NCBI RefSeq assembly: GCF_947492455.1 | Contig: NZ_CANLNB010000004.1 | Coordinates: 248,001 to 312,000, forward strand | DNA length: 64,000 nt | Direction of reading: 5' to 3' | Source of the DNA: an uncultured Aliiroseovarius sp. | Lineage (GTDB): Bacteria > Pseudomonadota > Alphaproteobacteria > Rhodobacterales > Rhodobacteraceae | Part shown: positions 21,363-31,585 of the stretch, piece by piece | How positions within the stretch are numbered: the stretch's first letter is position 1 | How the letters are laid out: each line of letters opens with the position of its first letter | Program-made: the position numbers and the translations under genes | The notes under the pieces: generated by a model | Seen by the model: only the letters and a program-made list of their open reading frames with translations | Told to the model about the DNA's origin: nothing | Database searches by the model: none

Positions 21363-21814
21363 CAGTGAGGCTCCTCGATCAGGTGGTCTTCCCATTCGTC
21401 TTCAGGGATTTCAAATTCCGGCACCGTCCAACCCTGTACGCTGCGCCCAGCCTTATGCACGCTGTCCGGATCGCCCGACACCAGCGGGTGCCAGTCATGA
21501 AGCGGCTTGCCTTCATGGCGCAGTCGATAGGCGCATGACGCGGGCATGAAATAGGCCGTTTCGCCGATGTTTTCGGGCGTCAGGTGGATACATTCCGGCA
21601 CGAATTGCAGGCGGATCTCATATTGCGAGCACTGGCAGGTCTCGCCATCCAGAAGGCGGCAAGCGACGCGGGTAAAGACGACCTCTCCGGTCTCTTCATC
21701 TTCCAGCTTGTTCAGGCAGCATTTACCGCAGCCATCACACAGCGCTTCCCATTCAGCTGGCGTCAGCTGATCCAGCGGGCGTTCCCAGAATTTTTTACGC
21801 AGGGACTTGCCCAT
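21362..21814 (-). CDS. YcgN/UPF0260 family cysteine-cluster protein
   Basis: Protein of 150 residues with the ordered cysteines CDGCGKCC (residues 26-33), CQCSQYE and ASCAYRL, which mark the UPF0260/YcgN family and probably bind zinc or an iron-sulphur centre. No function is established. It overlaps both neighbours by TGATG junctions (Dabb upstream, threonine aldolase downstream), implying translational coupling. Confidence 0.9.
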   Translation of the reverse strand: MGKSLRKKFWERPLDQLTPAEWEALCDGCGKCCLNKLEDEETGEVVFTRVACRLLDGETCQCSQYEIRLQFVPECIHLTPENIGETAYFMPASCAYRLRHEGKPLHDWHPLVSGDPDSVHKAGRSVQGWTVPEFEIPEDEWEDHLIEEPH

Positions 21815-22104
21815 CAGTCAGCCAGAAAATCGGCGGCAATCCGCATCTCGCGCAGGGGGCGGACGCGGGCAATCGATTCCTGATAGATCGGGTGCGCCTT
21901 ATAGGCGGCCAACTGGGCTTCGTCCTCGAATTCGCCATAGACGACGACGTCGGGCGAGGGGCCGGGGATCGGGTCTTCAAACCGGTTCTCGGCGATCTCA
22001 AGCCGGATGCAGTCGGGGATGCCTTTCAAGAGCTCCAACCCTTCGCGGACGCGGTCGACGTCTTCGGGGCGTTTGGCGGTGAAGAAAACGATATGACGGA
22101 TCAT
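21814..22104 (-). CDS. Dabb (stress-responsive A/B barrel) family protein
   Basis: Protein of 96 residues beginning MIRHIVFFTAKRP, the first strand of a dimeric alpha/beta barrel, with VVVYGEFEDEAQLAAYKAHP in the second half. The family is often stress-associated and without a known reaction. It overlaps ribF by four bases (ATGA) and YcgN by a TGATG junction. Confidence 0.88.
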   Translation of the reverse strand: MIRHIVFFTAKRPEDVDRVREGLELLKGIPDCIRLEIAENRFEDPIPGPSPDVVVYGEFEDEAQLAAYKAHPIYQESIARVRPLREMRIAADFLAD

Positions 22105-23051
22105 GGGCGGCTCGGAAGTTGAGAAAGAATGTCACGCGCGCGGGCGCAGTCGGCGTCCATCTGGGCGATCAGGGCGTCCAGCCCGTCGAACACCTCTTCC
22201 GGGCGCAGATAGTCGATCAGGGCAACGGACAGCTGTTCGCCATAAATGTCGCCCTTGAAGTCGAAAATAAAGCTTTCGATGTTGGGCAGGTTTTCCCCGA
22301 ACATCGGGCGGGTGCCCATCGAGGCCGCTCCGCCATAAACGCCCTGATGCGGGCCGGTCAGGATCTCGACCTCGACCACATAGACGCCGAATTTTGGCGG
22401 GTGCAGGCCAGCAATGGACATGTTTGCGGTGGGATAACCCAGATCGCGACCACGCTGGTCGCCCCGGATCACTTCGCCATCGATGCGGTGCCAGTGGCCC
22501 AGCATACGGGCGGCATCGCGCGGGCGACCTTCGGTCAGGGCGGTGCGGATCGCGGTCGAGCTGACCTCGCCCACGTCATCCGACATGAGCGGCGCGACGG
22601 TGACGCCAAAGCCAAGCTCTTTGCCAAGCGCTTCCAGCACCTCGGGGGTGCCCGCACGGTCCTTGCCGAAATGGAAATCTGCGCCGACGAAAACATGGGT
22701 CAGGCCCAGCCCTTCGACAATCACATCGCGGGCGAATTCTTCGGGTGTCAGGGCCGACAGAGTATCGTTGAAGCTGAGTTCAAACAGCGCCTCAACCCCC
22801 AGCTTCTCAAGCCGGTGCGCGCGCGTGTCGGCGTTCATCAGGCGAAAAGGCGGGGCTTTCGGCGCGAAATACTCGCGCGGGTGGGGTTCGAACGTCATCA
22901 CGCCCAAAGGCGCGCCCAGCTCGGCTGCTTTCTGGCGGGCAATGTCGATGACATACTGGTGGCCCAGATGCACGCCGTCAAAATTGCCGATGACAGCCGT
23001 GGCGCCTCGGTCAGATGGGTCTACAAACTGATAGTCACGAATGATCCGCAT
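22101..23051 (-). CDS. ribF: Bifunctional riboflavin kinase / FAD synthetase
   Basis: Protein of 316 residues. The N-terminal FAD synthetase half carries GNFDGVHLGHQ (about residues 22-32). The C-terminal flavokinase half carries GRDLGYPTANM (about residues 201-211) and a later ESFIFDF. It phosphorylates riboflavin to FMN and adenylylates it to FAD. It follows the MaoC-like gene by 75 nt and is coupled to Dabb downstream. Confidence 0.96.
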   Translation of the reverse strand: MRIIRDYQFVDPSDRGATAVIGNFDGVHLGHQYVIDIARQKAAELGAPLGVMTFEPHPREYFAPKAPPFRLMNADTRAHRLEKLGVEALFELSFNDTLSALTPEEFARDVIVEGLGLTHVFVGADFHFGKDRAGTPEVLEALGKELGFGVTVAPLMSDDVGEVSSTAIRTALTEGRPRDAARMLGHWHRIDGEVIRGDQRGRDLGYPTANMSIAGLHPPKFGVYVVEVEILTGPHQGVYGGAASMGTRPMFGENLPNIESFIFDFKGDIYGEQLSVALIDYLRPEEVFDGLDALIAQMDADCARARDILSQLPSRP

Positions 23052-23126
23052 ATGCTGGCCTTAGCGGTCCAGCGGGGCCTGTGCAAGCCCAAGGCGGCTT
23101 GCAGGCCGAATTCGTGAATGCGGCGT

Positions 23127-23570
23127 TTAGTCCAGCTTGGCGGACGGCGCCAGAACCTTGGCCTCGCCCTTCAGGACGGGCTTGCCGTCGACCAGACATT
23201 CGGTCTTCAGCGTCACGCGGCGTTTGGCGTGGTCGATGTCCATCACGGTCACCTCAGCGCGCACGACGTCACCGGGGCGCACAGGGGCCAAGAAGGTCAG
23301 TTGCTGGCCCATATAGATGGTGCCATGTCCGGGAAGCTGTTCGCCGATTACGGCCGAGATCAGGCCGGCACTAAGCATCCCGTGGGCGATACGCCCCTGA
23401 AAGATCGTGTCTTTCGCAAAGTCGTCATCCAGATGCACCGGGTTGCGGTCGGTCGAGACCTCGGCAAACAGTTCGATGTCACGGTCGGTCACCTCTTTGG
23501 TGATGTGGCGCGACATACCGATTTCCAGCTCTTCAATGCAGATCGTTCCGCGCGGGAAGTTGTCCAACAT
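23127..23570 (-). CDS. MaoC-family (R)-enoyl-CoA hydratase
   Basis: Protein of 147 residues with the hydratase 2 motif: Asp and His in STDRNPVHLDDDFA (about residues 39-52), followed by GRIAHGMLSAGLISAVIG. Single hot-dog fold, length as in PhaJ-type hydratases that convert trans-2-enoyl-CoA to (R)-3-hydroxyacyl-CoA. No PHA synthase is in the window, so a PHA role is only possible. First gene of the ribF run. Confidence 0.88.
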   Translation of the reverse strand: MLDNFPRGTICIEELEIGMSRHITKEVTDRDIELFAEVSTDRNPVHLDDDFAKDTIFQGRIAHGMLSAGLISAVIGEQLPGHGTIYMGQQLTFLAPVRPGDVVRAEVTVMDIDHAKRRVTLKTECLVDGKPVLKGEAKVLAPSAKLD

Positions 23571-23757
23571 TTTGTCCTCCGGGTAACAAATAGACGAATT
23601 GCCGTCCGTATCGGCAATAACATTACTTTGCAGTTGCAGAAAAAATCAAGGGGTAATCTGCGTAGAAATACCACGTGACCGCCACGTTAAGTGGACACAA
23701 CTGTGCTGACTTCGGTCGGGTGAGGCCGAATTAATGGCGGTAAAACAAGCATTTATG

Positions 23758-24633
23758 TCAGCGGAGATAGCCGATCGCATATGTCGGGGTGATCATCTGC
23801 GACTGGATATATTGATCCAACGCGTCTGGATCGGGCTGCGTGCGGGTTTTCGTCTCTTCCCGTGCAAGGCCACCTGTGATGAAAAGAGAATCGATATCCT
23901 CGCCCAAGGCACCTTTGATGTCGGTCGCGATGCCGTCGCCAATGGCCAGAATGCGGTTGTCCGGCACCGATTTGCCCTCGGCCAACATGCGGCGGCGGGC
24001 AAGGTCATAGATCGGCGGGTGGGGCTTGCCGAAATAGAGGCTCTCGCCGCCCATCTCGGTATACATCTGCGCGATTGCACCCGCGCACCATTCGCGGGCT
24101 TCGCCGCGATCCACAATGATGTCGGGATTCGCGCAGAGCAGCTTCTGTCCCTTCTGTTTCGCCATCAGCAGATCTGCGCGCCATGTGTCAGGATCCGCCA
24201 TCGGGTCGAACGGGCCGCAGCAAACGATGCCCTCGGCCTCGGCCACGGGGACGCGGATGATCTCGACCGGGGTGTCGATCACCTCCATCGGTTCGAAGAA
24301 GCCCGCGTCGCGCTCCCATTCACCCATGAAGAAGACCTTGTTGCCCACCGCGCCCGTGAACATCGCCGCCCGTGCGCTGTCGCCCGAGGTGGCGATGGTG
24401 TCATAGCAATCTGAAGGCACGCCGAATTCCGGCAACTGCTCCATGACGCCAGCACGCGGTTTGGGTGAATTCGTGACCAGCACCACAAAGCCCCCATTCG
24501 CGCGGTAGGCTTGTAGGGCGGCGACCGCCTCGTCAAACGCGGTGATCCCGTTATGCAGACAGCCCCAAAGGTCGACGAACAAGGCGTCGTAGTTCGCAGA
24601 AATCTCTGAAAGGTTCTCGATGATACGGGTCAT
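23758..24633 (-). CDS. TIGR01459-type HAD superfamily hydrolase (NagD-like)
   Basis: Protein of 291 residues of HAD class IIA. Motif I is DLWGCLHNG (about residues 21-29), in which the usual second Asp is Trp-Gly as in this subfamily. Motif II VTNSPKPR follows, and motif IV is GDGIATDIKGA. A large C2-type cap lies between them. It is a cytoplasmic phosphatase of unknown substrate. It stands 187 nt upstream of the MaoC-like gene on the same strand and may be co-transcribed. Confidence 0.85.
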   Translation of the reverse strand: MTRIIENLSEISANYDALFVDLWGCLHNGITAFDEAVAALQAYRANGGFVVLVTNSPKPRAGVMEQLPEFGVPSDCYDTIATSGDSARAAMFTGAVGNKVFFMGEWERDAGFFEPMEVIDTPVEIIRVPVAEAEGIVCCGPFDPMADPDTWRADLLMAKQKGQKLLCANPDIIVDRGEAREWCAGAIAQMYTEMGGESLYFGKPHPPIYDLARRRMLAEGKSVPDNRILAIGDGIATDIKGALGEDIDSLFITGGLAREETKTRTQPDPDALDQYIQSQMITPTYAIGYLR

Positions 24634-24776
24634 GGCGCGGTCTCCTTGGGTGTCATGGGAGATATGGCAGAGGGGAGGCAGGGTGGCTAGGGGGAGTTGT
24701 ACGGAATGCGCATCCGGATCTATGCTGCTCTTTTGAGGATCTAATTCGATTGGGGTAGCAGTTAGGATTGCGCGGC

Positions 24777-25037
24777 ATGGAATATAGGCTGATCACTCTT
24801 TCGAATGGCCACTTATGTCTGGAATTTGAGGAGGTCGACTTGCCCAAGGTTGTGGGCACGATAGTGGAGCTGTTCGGAACACCAGCCGTGCGGAAGGAAA
24901 TTCTCTGCGAGCTTTGGGCGTTCGCCGGCGGGGAGTTCATGTACTATCGTGAATGGGATCCGTGCCTTGTAGCCCTGTCGGTCGACAGCAATGAAGTGCT
25001 ACAAAACCTCCATTCCACGTTGCGAAATCGACTGTAG
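24777..25037 (+). CDS. Small hypothetical protein
   Basis: I do not recognise this 86-residue protein. It is acidic and soluble, with no signal peptide or membrane helix, and contains CLEFEEVDLPKVVGTIVEL and LWAFAGGEFMYYREWD. The ATG at 24777 has AGGA about 10 nt upstream; a TTG three codons earlier is less likely. It lies in a lower-GC stretch (about 24.7-25.6 kb) together with the YdcZ-like gene, and could be recently acquired. It could be a real small gene or a fragment; coding is supported by the open frame and the ribosome site. Confidence 0.5.
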   Translation: MEYRLITLSNGHLCLEFEEVDLPKVVGTIVELFGTPAVRKEILCELWAFAGGEFMYYREWDPCLVALSVDSNEVLQNLHSTLRNRL

Positions 25038-25148
25038 GATAAAAGGCGCGCTAGACAGCGCCGAGATGCCCTCCAAGAGAGACCATCTTTCGTTTCCCTT
25101 CAAGGTTTATGCTAGAGTGGCGGTTATTTGATGGTGTGGGAGGGAATC

Positions 25149-25592
25149 ATGGCAATTCATCTAATAGGTTTGGCGCTGCTGATGGGCGCAATTATTTCAA
25201 TTTATCTTCCAATGATTTCGCAATCCGCAAAAATTTTGGGTTCGGGGCCAATGGCCAACATACCCTTTTTCGCCGTCGCACTTGTGTCGTCCATTGTTAT
25301 TGCGATCGGCACGGGGAGCCGGGGAGGAGAGTTCCAGAAAATTGGCGCTTTGCCGCTTGGGCTTCTAACTGCCGGTGTGATGAGTGCAGGAATGATTATC
25401 GGATCAAGCTATCTCATCCCGAGAATCGGCATAGGCGCGTTTTTTGTGCTTCTGGTTTCCGGTCAGGTTTTGGCAGGAATGGTGTTCGGCTATTTCGGCA
25501 TGTTCGGCGTGCCCGCAAGCGCAATGACAACGGGAAAGGTTTTGGGAGCGTTGCTCGTTATCGCCGGGGTGTATTTGGTAACTTTCAAATAG
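25149..25592 (+). CDS. YdcZ-type (DUF606) small DMT membrane protein
   Basis: Protein of 147 residues, nearly all hydrophobic, with about five membrane helices. The segments PFFAVALVSSIVIAIGTGSRGG and GQVLAGMVFGYFGMFG match the half-size drug/metabolite transporter proteins of the YdcZ family, which likely work as dimers. GGGAGGGAATC before the ATG is a strong ribosome site and decides the start against the in-frame ATG-like codons upstream. Substrate unknown. Lower GC than average. Confidence 0.8.
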   Translation: MAIHLIGLALLMGAIISIYLPMISQSAKILGSGPMANIPFFAVALVSSIVIAIGTGSRGGEFQKIGALPLGLLTAGVMSAGMIIGSSYLIPRIGIGAFFVLLVSGQVLAGMVFGYFGMFGVPASAMTTGKVLGALLVIAGVYLVTFK

Positions 25593-25694
25593 GCATTACA
25601 GGCACTTTCCCCGGTAATCGTGTACGCATGTCCGAGGTGGCGGGTACAGCCAAGTACGTATTTACCTGCTGTTTGCGGCTCGTAATACCCCGTT

Positions 25695-26276
25695 TCAATT
25701 CCCAGCGCGTTGCATCATCATCATGTGCACGGCGTGCATCCCCTGCAATACCATGGCGGACACTTCTTCAGCGTGGGTTTGCAAGGCGGATACGACCTCT
25801 GGATCGTCTGAGGTTTGCGTCACGACAATGCCCTCGTCCGTGACCTCGATGGTGTTGGAAATCGTCTCGGCGCGGTCAAAGAAGATGTCGAGCGTAGGGC
25901 TTTGAATGATGATTTTCGGATCGTCCTGACGCTCGACCCGGTCGATCATGCCCACCACATGGCTGACAAGCACTTCCATAACCTCGGGGTTGGTTGATCG
26001 CGTCACCGTGCGAATGCCGTCGGGCAGGTTTTCGACCGCGCGTTCAAGCGTTCTGAAGTTGCGGAACAGGATGGCCAGTTCCTGGCTTTCCTCGGGCGTT
26101 GCATTCTCGCCGCGTAGCCCGGGCATTCGCATCTCGTCATGTCCGGTGCCATCTGCGCCATGAAGGTGCCCGTGCCCGTGATTCATCTGAGCGTAGGCGC
26201 TGGCGCTGGACGCCACGCTGATCGTTGCGATCAGGGCGATGGTTCGGAGTGTCGGGTATCGCAAGGAAAAACGCAT
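25695..26276 (-). CDS. Periplasmic protein with His-rich N-terminus and Met-rich C-terminus
   Basis: Protein of 193 residues. A signal peptide (about residues 1-30) ends near ASAYA-QM. The mature N-terminus begins MNHGHGHLHG, and the C-terminus has HAVHMMMMQRAGN; both are possible soft-metal ligands (copper, nickel or similar). The middle is a helical and strand mix with no motif I recognise (VENLPDGIRTVTRS, VSHVVGMIDRVERQ). The start at MRFSLRYP has AAGGTG 7 nt upstream. Convergent with the YdcZ gene. Metal binding is an inference from composition alone. Confidence 0.7.
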   Translation of the reverse strand: MRFSLRYPTLRTIALIATISVASSASAYAQMNHGHGHLHGADGTGHDEMRMPGLRGENATPEESQELAILFRNFRTLERAVENLPDGIRTVTRSTNPEVMEVLVSHVVGMIDRVERQDDPKIIIQSPTLDIFFDRAETISNTIEVTDEGIVVTQTSDDPEVVSALQTHAEEVSAMVLQGMHAVHMMMMQRAGN

Positions 26277-26361
26277 TTGAGCACCTTCATTGGAATGTGC
26301 TGTGTGCCTATCACATTCGCATGTGTTCGGGAAATGAGCTTTCTGTGAGGTGGCCCCAAAC

Positions 26362-26388
26362 AAAAAGGCCCGCGCGATTGCACGGGCC
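26362..26388 (-). terminator. Terminator of the pyrophosphatase gene
   Basis: Stem GGCCCGCGC / GCACGGGCC (one mismatch, 4-base loop). On the minus strand it is followed by TTTTTG. Confidence 0.85.
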
Positions 26389-26410
26389 AGTTTGAGAGTT
26401 TTTGAACGGC

Positions 26411-27331
26411 TTAGACAGCCAGGTTCGGAATGATCTGCTTTTTGCGGCTCATGATGCCGGGCAGGACAACGGCGTCGCCCTCGACAGTGGCGCCAAAGCT
26501 CTTTTCAGCCACGCCCTTCACAACGTCGTTCGGGATCAGCAGCGTGGCTTCTTCCTTCAGGATGTCCACGACGAACAGCAGAACCTCGTCCACGCCGTCT
26601 TCGGCGGCAACGGTTTTGAAGGTCTCGATCAGGCTTTCTTTACGGCCCAGCGGGATTTCCGGCGCGGTGGTTTCCAGAACCGACACGCGGAACTTGGTGC
26701 CCGACACTTCGTATTCTTTCGAGTCCATGCGGATCAGTTCCGCGTCCGAGAATGCCGATACGTCCGACTTGGCGGCAAACATCTCGGCCGCGTATTCGGT
26801 GACGTTGATGCCCAGATCAGCGGCCAGAGCAGCAACCACTTCGCGGTCGCGGTCGGTCGTGGTGGGCGAGCGGAACTCCAGCGTGTCCGACAGGATGCAG
26901 GTCAGGGCGGCACCCTTGATGTTTTCCGGCATCTTTGCGGCGTCGTCACCCATCAGGTCGTACATGATGGTCGCGGTGCAGGCCAGCGGACGGATGGTGA
27001 TGTCGATCGGGCCCTTGGTTTCCAGGCCGCCAACCAGCTTGTGGTGGTCGATGATGGCCTGAACGTCTGCGCCATTGATGTTGGCGGGCAGCTCGGCCGG
27101 GTTGTTGGTGTCGACGATGACGCAAGGCTGGTCGTCGGCCACGTCCTCGATGATGTCCAGCATGTCAAAGCCCCAGCGCTCCAGCATGAAAGCGGCTTCG
27201 GTGTTGGGCTGGCCCAGCAGAACCGGCTTGGCGTCAACGCCTTTCACTTCATTCAGGTACCAAGCCCAAACCAGCGGCGAGCCGGTCGAGTCGGTGTCAG
27301 GGGATTTGTGGCCGAATACGAGGGTGGTCAT
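26411..27331 (-). CDS. ppaC: Manganese-dependent inorganic pyrophosphatase (DHH family)
   Basis: Protein of 306 residues. Metal-binding motifs in order are GHKSPDTDS (residues 7-15), VDTNN, IIDHHK (the DHH motif), and SRKKQIIP at the C-terminus, the family II pyrophosphatase signature. It hydrolyses pyrophosphate to phosphate in the cytoplasm. The start at MTTLVFGHK is preferred over upstream in-frame codons because the family begins there. A terminator lies just beyond the stop. Confidence 0.95.
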   Translation of the reverse strand: MTTLVFGHKSPDTDSTGSPLVWAWYLNEVKGVDAKPVLLGQPNTEAAFMLERWGFDMLDIIEDVADDQPCVIVDTNNPAELPANINGADVQAIIDHHKLVGGLETKGPIDITIRPLACTATIMYDLMGDDAAKMPENIKGAALTCILSDTLEFRSPTTTDRDREVVAALAADLGINVTEYAAEMFAAKSDVSAFSDAELIRMDSKEYEVSGTKFRVSVLETTAPEIPLGRKESLIETFKTVAAEDGVDEVLLFVVDILKEEATLLIPNDVVKGVAEKSFGATVEGDAVVLPGIMSRKKQIIPNLAV

Positions 27332-27517
27332 ATGCATCATCCGTCTATGTGTGATCGTGTTTGCGTGCCTTATAGGAAGGCCGATGCGCCTTGTCATCCC
27401 TGATAGGGCCAACATCTGTGCAGTTGCAGAAAACCTGTCATGTGTTGCGCGCAAGCCCCTTGCGTTCTTGTGTCGCGTGGCGAAACTGTCGGGACGTCCA
27501 ATTGAAAGCGTCCTCCT

Positions 27518-28168
27518 GTGAGCAAACCCGCCGAAACCGACTTGTATGCACCTGTCAAAACGTGGCTTGAGGGGCTTGGCTATGAGGCCAAAGCCGAAGT
27601 CGGGGCGGCAGATGTGGTGGCCCTACGTGATGGCGACGATGTGCCGGTGATTGTCGAACTGAAGGCGGGGTTTTCGTTGACCTTGTTGCAGCAGGCCGTT
27701 GCGCGTCAGGCGATTAGCGATCTGGTCTATGTGGCTGTGCCGCGTTGGTCCGGCAAGCCGGGGTGGCGGGCATTTAAGGGCAATGTCGGGTTGTGCAAAA
27801 GGTTGGGGCTAGGCGTTGTCTCGGTCCGCTTGAAGGATGGGTTTGTGCAGGTGCATGCCGATCCAGGTCCGTTTCAGCCGCGCAAATCCAAGGTGAAGGC
27901 CGGGCGATTGCTGTCCGAGTTCGCGCGGCGCGAGGGGGATCCGAACACCGGCGGCACCAACGGCAAGCTCGTCACCGCCTATCGTCAGGATGCCGAGAAG
28001 CTGCGCGCTTTTCTAGCCGAACATGGCCCCAGTCGTGGGGCCGAGGTGGCCAAGGCGACAGGGGTGGCGAAAGCCACCAACATGATGGCGATCAATCACT
28101 ATGGCTGGTTCGAACGGGTCGAGCGTGGGGTGTACGGTTTAACGCAGGCGGGGCGCGCGGCAGGATAA
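27518..28168 (+). CDS. DUF2161 protein: PD-(D/E)XK nuclease-like domain plus winged helix
   Basis: Protein of 216 residues starting at GTG with CCTCCT-rich DNA upstream. The N-terminal half has the PD-(D/E)XK core: Asp in GAADVVALRDG (about residue 32) and VIVELKAGF (Glu47-x-Lys49). The C-terminal third (LRAFLAEHGPSRGAEVAKATGV to GVYGLTQAGRAA) reads like a winged helix-turn-helix. This fits DUF2161, annotated as a putative phosphodiesterase; activity and target are unknown. It is unaccompanied by restriction or defence genes. Confidence 0.8.
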   Translation: MSKPAETDLYAPVKTWLEGLGYEAKAEVGAADVVALRDGDDVPVIVELKAGFSLTLLQQAVARQAISDLVYVAVPRWSGKPGWRAFKGNVGLCKRLGLGVVSVRLKDGFVQVHADPGPFQPRKSKVKAGRLLSEFARREGDPNTGGTNGKLVTAYRQDAEKLRAFLAEHGPSRGAEVAKATGVAKATNMMAINHYGWFERVERGVYGLTQAGRAAG

Positions 28169-28179
28169 ATCCGATAATT

Positions 28180-28193
28180 ATGATCAGGATCAA
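28180..28193. promoter_or_regulatory. FNR-like box upstream of the di-heme peroxidase
   Basis: ATGATCAGGATCAA, one mismatch from the FNR consensus TTGAT-N4-ATCAA, 54 nt before the peroxidase start. An FNR family regulator (fnrL) is encoded in the window. Confidence 0.65.
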
Positions 28194-28247
28194 GTTGCGC
28201 TTCCCGCACGCTGCGCTAGAAGGGCTGGGTAACCCAAGGATATTCCC

Positions 28248-29372
28248 ATGCGCCCGCTTCTGATTTCCGCCCTTCTGACCGCCACGGCGTCCCCCGTTTA
28301 TGCGTTCGATACGTTGGAAGAGCTGGGCGAGGCGCTGTTCTTCGACGTGAACCTCTCGAAGAACCGGACGCAGTCCTGCGCGACCTGTCATGATCCCGAG
28401 TTTGCTTTCGTGGACCCGCGTGAAACGGCTGCCGGGCGCGCCGTGTCGCTGGGGGATGACGGTGAAAGCCTTGGGGATCGCAGCGCGCCGACGGCAGGCT
28501 ATGCGATGTTCACGCCGGATTTCGAGCAGTTGGATCAGGCGGCATGGCGCGGCGGGATGTTCTGGGATGGCCGCACGGCGGGGCTCGCTGGGCAGGCGGG
28601 TGGTCCGCCGTTGAACCCGATCGAGATGGGCATGCCCGACAAGGCGTCTGTGGTTGCGCGACTGCAAGAGGATGCGGGTTATGTCACCGGGTTTAAGGCA
28701 CTGTTCGGCGAGGGGATTTGGGAGTCCGATGATGCGGCCTATGAGGCCATGACGCAAGCGATTGCGGCCTTCGAAAGCACCCCGTTTTTCGCGCCGTTCG
28801 ATAGCAAATACGACCGCTACTTGCGGGGCGAAGTCGAACTGACAGCAAAAGAAGAGCTTGGTCGCGTGCTGTTCACCTCGCAGCAATTCACCAATTGCAA
28901 CCTGTGCCACCAGCTGCGCCCGTCCCCCATCGCGCCGGACGAGACGTTCACGAATTACGAGTATCACAATATCGGCGTTCCGGTGAACGCGGCGGTCCGC
29001 GCTGTGAATGGCGCAACGTGGTCTGATACCGGATTGCTGTCCAATCCCGCGGTCGACGCGGCCTCGGCGGCGGGGCGGTTCAAAGTGCCCACGTTGCGCA
29101 ACGTCGCGGTGACCGGCCCCTATATGCACAATGGTGTGTTCAAAGACCTGCGCACGGTGGTGCTGTTCTATAACAAGTACAACTCGACGAACCCGGATCG
29201 GCAGATCAATCCGGAAACCGGCAAGCCTTGGGCGATGCCTGAAATCCCGCAGAACCTGTCCGTCATGGAGCTGACGGAAGGTCCTGCCTTAGATGATCGG
29301 CGGATTGATGCCCTGGTCGCGTTTATGAAAGCGCTGACCGATCAGCGGTACGAGCATTTGCTGGAAGAGTAG
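28248..29372 (+). CDS. Di-heme cytochrome c peroxidase / MauG-family protein
   Basis: Protein of 374 residues with a signal peptide (about residues 1-19, cut after VYA) and two c-type heme sites, CATCH (44-48) and CNLCH (217-221). VPTLRNVAVTGPYMHNG is the conserved methionine/histidine loop region of the family. In the periplasm such proteins reduce hydrogen peroxide with electrons from cytochrome c; MauG-like members do oxidations. Length suits a cytochrome c peroxidase. An FNR-like box upstream suggests low-oxygen induction, as is known for some bacterial cytochrome c peroxidases. Confidence 0.88.
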   Translation: MRPLLISALLTATASPVYAFDTLEELGEALFFDVNLSKNRTQSCATCHDPEFAFVDPRETAAGRAVSLGDDGESLGDRSAPTAGYAMFTPDFEQLDQAAWRGGMFWDGRTAGLAGQAGGPPLNPIEMGMPDKASVVARLQEDAGYVTGFKALFGEGIWESDDAAYEAMTQAIAAFESTPFFAPFDSKYDRYLRGEVELTAKEELGRVLFTSQQFTNCNLCHQLRPSPIAPDETFTNYEYHNIGVPVNAAVRAVNGATWSDTGLLSNPAVDAASAAGRFKVPTLRNVAVTGPYMHNGVFKDLRTVVLFYNKYNSTNPDRQINPETGKPWAMPEIPQNLSVMELTEGPALDDRRIDALVAFMKALTDQRYEHLLEE

Positions 29373-29414
29373 CGCGCTTGCTGCGCTGCGGCGACGAAAG
29401 TTGACCTGCCTTTG

Positions 29415-29443
29415 TTGACTCCCCCATTTCCCACCCCTAACTA
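29415..29443 (+). promoter_or_regulatory. Sigma-70-type promoter of groESL
   Basis: TTGACT at 29415 and TAACTA at 29438 with a 17-base spacer. The expected transcription start falls at about 29450, at the edge of the CIRCE element. Confidence 0.75.
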
Positions 29444-29450
29444 TGCGCCG

Positions 29451-29477
29451 TTAGCACTCGCAACGGGTGAGTGCTAA
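29451..29477. promoter_or_regulatory. CIRCE operator (HrcA binding site) of groESL
   Basis: Perfect TTAGCACTC-N9-GAGTGCTAA inverted repeat 33 bases before the groES ATG. HrcA repressor binds CIRCE and releases it under heat shock. hrcA itself is not in the window. Confidence 0.97.
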
Positions 29478-29510
29478 TGGAACGTTAACTGAGCTTAGGG
29501 AGTCTCAGAA

Positions 29511-29798
29511 ATGGCTTTTACCCCGCTGCATGACCGCGTGCTGGTACGCCGCGTAGAGAGCGACGAAAAAACCGCTGGTGGTCTGATCATTCCGGATAGC
29601 GCCAAAGAAAAACCTGCTGAAGGTCTGGTTGTGGCTGTTGGCGCTGGCGCCAAAGACGACGACGGCGATCGTATCGCAATGGACGTCAAAGAAGGCGACA
29701 AGATCCTGTTCGGCAAATGGTCCGGCACCGAAATCACCATCGACGGTGAAGAGCTGCTGATCATGAAAGAAGCCGACATCATGGGCATCCTGTCCTGA
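29511..29798 (+). CDS. groES: Co-chaperonin GroES
   Basis: Protein of 95 residues with [22 protein letters not shown] at the N-terminus, including the mobile loop, and a conserved [11 protein letters not shown]. It caps GroEL. Downstream of CIRCE, with TTAGGGAG before the start, followed by groEL 51 bases on. Strong codon bias. Confidence 0.98.
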   Translation: MAFTPLHDRVLVRRVESDEKTAGGLIIPDSAKEKPAEGLVVAVGAGAKDDDGDRIAMDVKEGDKILFGKWSGTEITIDGEELLIMKEADIMGILS

Positions 29799-29849
29799 TC
29801 GTCTGCTGACTGAATATCTGAATTACACGAATTTACTGGAGTAAGCTAA

Positions 29850-31498
<1,649 letters not shown>

Positions 31499-31499
<1 letters not shown>

Positions 31500-31556
31500 A
31501 CTGAATTCCGTCAGGAATTCAGTTGCGACAGGTGATTTCTCGACAGAGAAATCACC
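31499..31556 (+). other. Two perfect 11-bp hairpins downstream of groEL
   Basis: Hairpin 1: AACTGAATTCC-GTCA-GGAATTCAGTT (31499-31524), starting on the last base of the groEL stop. Hairpin 2: GGTGATTTCTC-GACA-GAGAAATCACC (31531-31556). Neither has a T tract, so they look like transcript-end stabilisers rather than terminators. Confidence 0.8.
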
Positions 31557-31585
31557 GAGAGCCAAACAGCCTAAAGATCTAGAAC

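Noticed and set aside
24777-25592. Toxin-antitoxin or immunity pair
   Set aside because: The two genes are separated by 111 bases, the second is a membrane transporter, and no toxin-like domain is visible.
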